From the NCBI GenBank assembly GCA_030044455.1, contig JASHVU010000614.1:1-5773 (forward strand): DNA of 5,773 nt, written 5' to 3'. The position numbers and the translations under genes were made by a program. Below the pieces are notes generated by a model, which saw only the letters and a list, made by a program, of their open reading frames with translations, was not told the origin of the DNA and searched no databases. Source of the DNA: Acidobacteriaceae bacterium (GTDB lineage Bacteria > Acidobacteriota > Terriglobia > Terriglobales > Acidobacteriaceae). Shown piece by piece: positions 5,529 through 5,773 of this stretch (within the stretch, counting starts at the first letter, position 1; every line of letters starts with the position of its first letter).

Positions 5529-5533
5529 GGAGA
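5529..5533 (+). promoter_or_regulatory. Shine-Dalgarno deciding the GTG start of the peroxidase
   Basis: GGAGA lies 9 nt before GTG 5543 and 1 nt before an ATG at 5535. That ATG opens only ATG-CAA-AAG-TGA, whose stop overlaps the GTG (GTGA). The spacing is far too short for the ATG and acceptable for the GTG, so the GTG is the chosen start. Confidence 0.6.
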
Positions 5534-5542
5534 AATGCAAAA

Positions 5543-5773
5543 GTGAGCGCAGCCATTTACGACATCCCCCTTCAGACCATCGCCGGCGAGCCCGCATCTC
5601 TCGCCGGCTTCAAAGGCAAAGTAATGCTGGTTGTCAACGTTGCCTCAAAATGCGGACTCACTCCGCAATACGAGGGCCTCGAAAAACTCTACGAGCTCTT
5701 CCGCGGTCAGGGCCTCGTCATCGCCGGCTTCCCGGCCAACGACTTCAAGCAGCAGGAGCCCGGGACGAATGAG
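5543..5773 (+). CDS. Glutathione peroxidase (Cys type), N-terminal part, cut by the right edge
   Basis: This reduces hydrogen peroxide or organic hydroperoxides with a thiol donor. In bacteria the Cys enzymes often use thioredoxin rather than glutathione. The 77 residues present, about half of the usual 160, contain the active-site block VNVASKCGLTPQYEGLEKL. The peroxidatic residue is Cys37 rather than selenocysteine, with a normal TGC codon. The second block, GFPANDFKQQEPGTNE, follows and carries the expected Gln at or near residue 71. The later Trp and Asn of the catalytic tetrad lie beyond the edge. The N-terminus YDIPLQTIAGEPASL is the standard thioredoxin-fold start, and no signal peptide is seen. 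Start is GTG, with GGAGA at 5529. It follows the methyltransferase by 30 bp and is probably read from the same message. Confidence 0.93.
   Translation, partial: MSAAIYDIPLQTIAGEPASLAGFKGKVMLVVNVASKCGLTPQYEGLEKLYELFRGQGLVIAGFPANDFKQQEPGTNE

Noticed and set aside
4724..5556. Minus-strand frames of 160-169 residues over the methyltransferase
   Set aside because: They mirror the codon bias of the real gene and lack ribosome binding sites and recognisable motifs.
5651..5653. Selenocysteine at the peroxidase active site
   Set aside because: The active-site codon is TGC (Cys), not TGA, so no recoding is needed.

Overview
The window looks like a piece of a GC-rich soil bacterium chromosome, most likely Acidobacteriota (Terriglobia). 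That placement is inference. It rests on the codon style (strong G/C third positions, long antisense shadow frames) and on short palindromic elements in every larger intergenic gap. These elements contain cores such as GGGTGCCCCA plus a hairpin, GCCCCGTAGGGGC, and GGGGC-TTCA-GCCCC, which I recall as common between acidobacterial genes. No phage, plasmid, CRISPR array, rRNA or tRNA signal was seen.

Layout. At the left edge, on the minus strand, are the first 14 codons of what looks like a LacI-family transcriptional regulator. Behind it lies a candidate sigma70-type promoter overlapped by a dyad. About 640 bp without a credible gene follow (roughly 112-750), filled with several hairpin-forming repeats. 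Next is a minus-strand two-gene operon: an alpha/beta hydrolase (2181-2984), then a glycerate 2-kinase of the GckA/TtuD type (751-2184). The two are joined by an ATGA stop/start overlap, with a Shine-Dalgarno inside the hydrolase's last codons and a plausible intrinsic terminator after the kinase.

A 229-bp divergent region separates this operon from a plus-strand M20-family metallohydrolase (ArgE/DapE/LysK-like, best start 3214). That gap holds a plus-strand promoter candidate and one palindromic repeat. After another repeat-bearing gap (4258-4492) come a two-domain SAM-dependent O-methyltransferase-like protein (4493-5512) and, 30 bp later and probably co-transcribed, the start of a Cys-type glutathione peroxidase cut by the window edge (5543-5773).

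The genes are ordinary metabolic and stress-related enzymes, and no shared pathway links all of them. The kinase produces 2-phosphoglycerate and so feeds glycerate into lower glycolysis. The hydrolase's substrate is unknown. The M20 enzyme probably removes an acyl or amino-acid group in amino-acid or peptide metabolism. The peroxidase detoxifies peroxides. I found no convincing new multi-gene system. The most unusual material is in the non-coding DNA: three copies of one hairpin repeat family, a bracketed composite palindrome, a pair of hairpins with a shared loop, and an 8-bp-period TCACTC array upstream of the methyltransferase.
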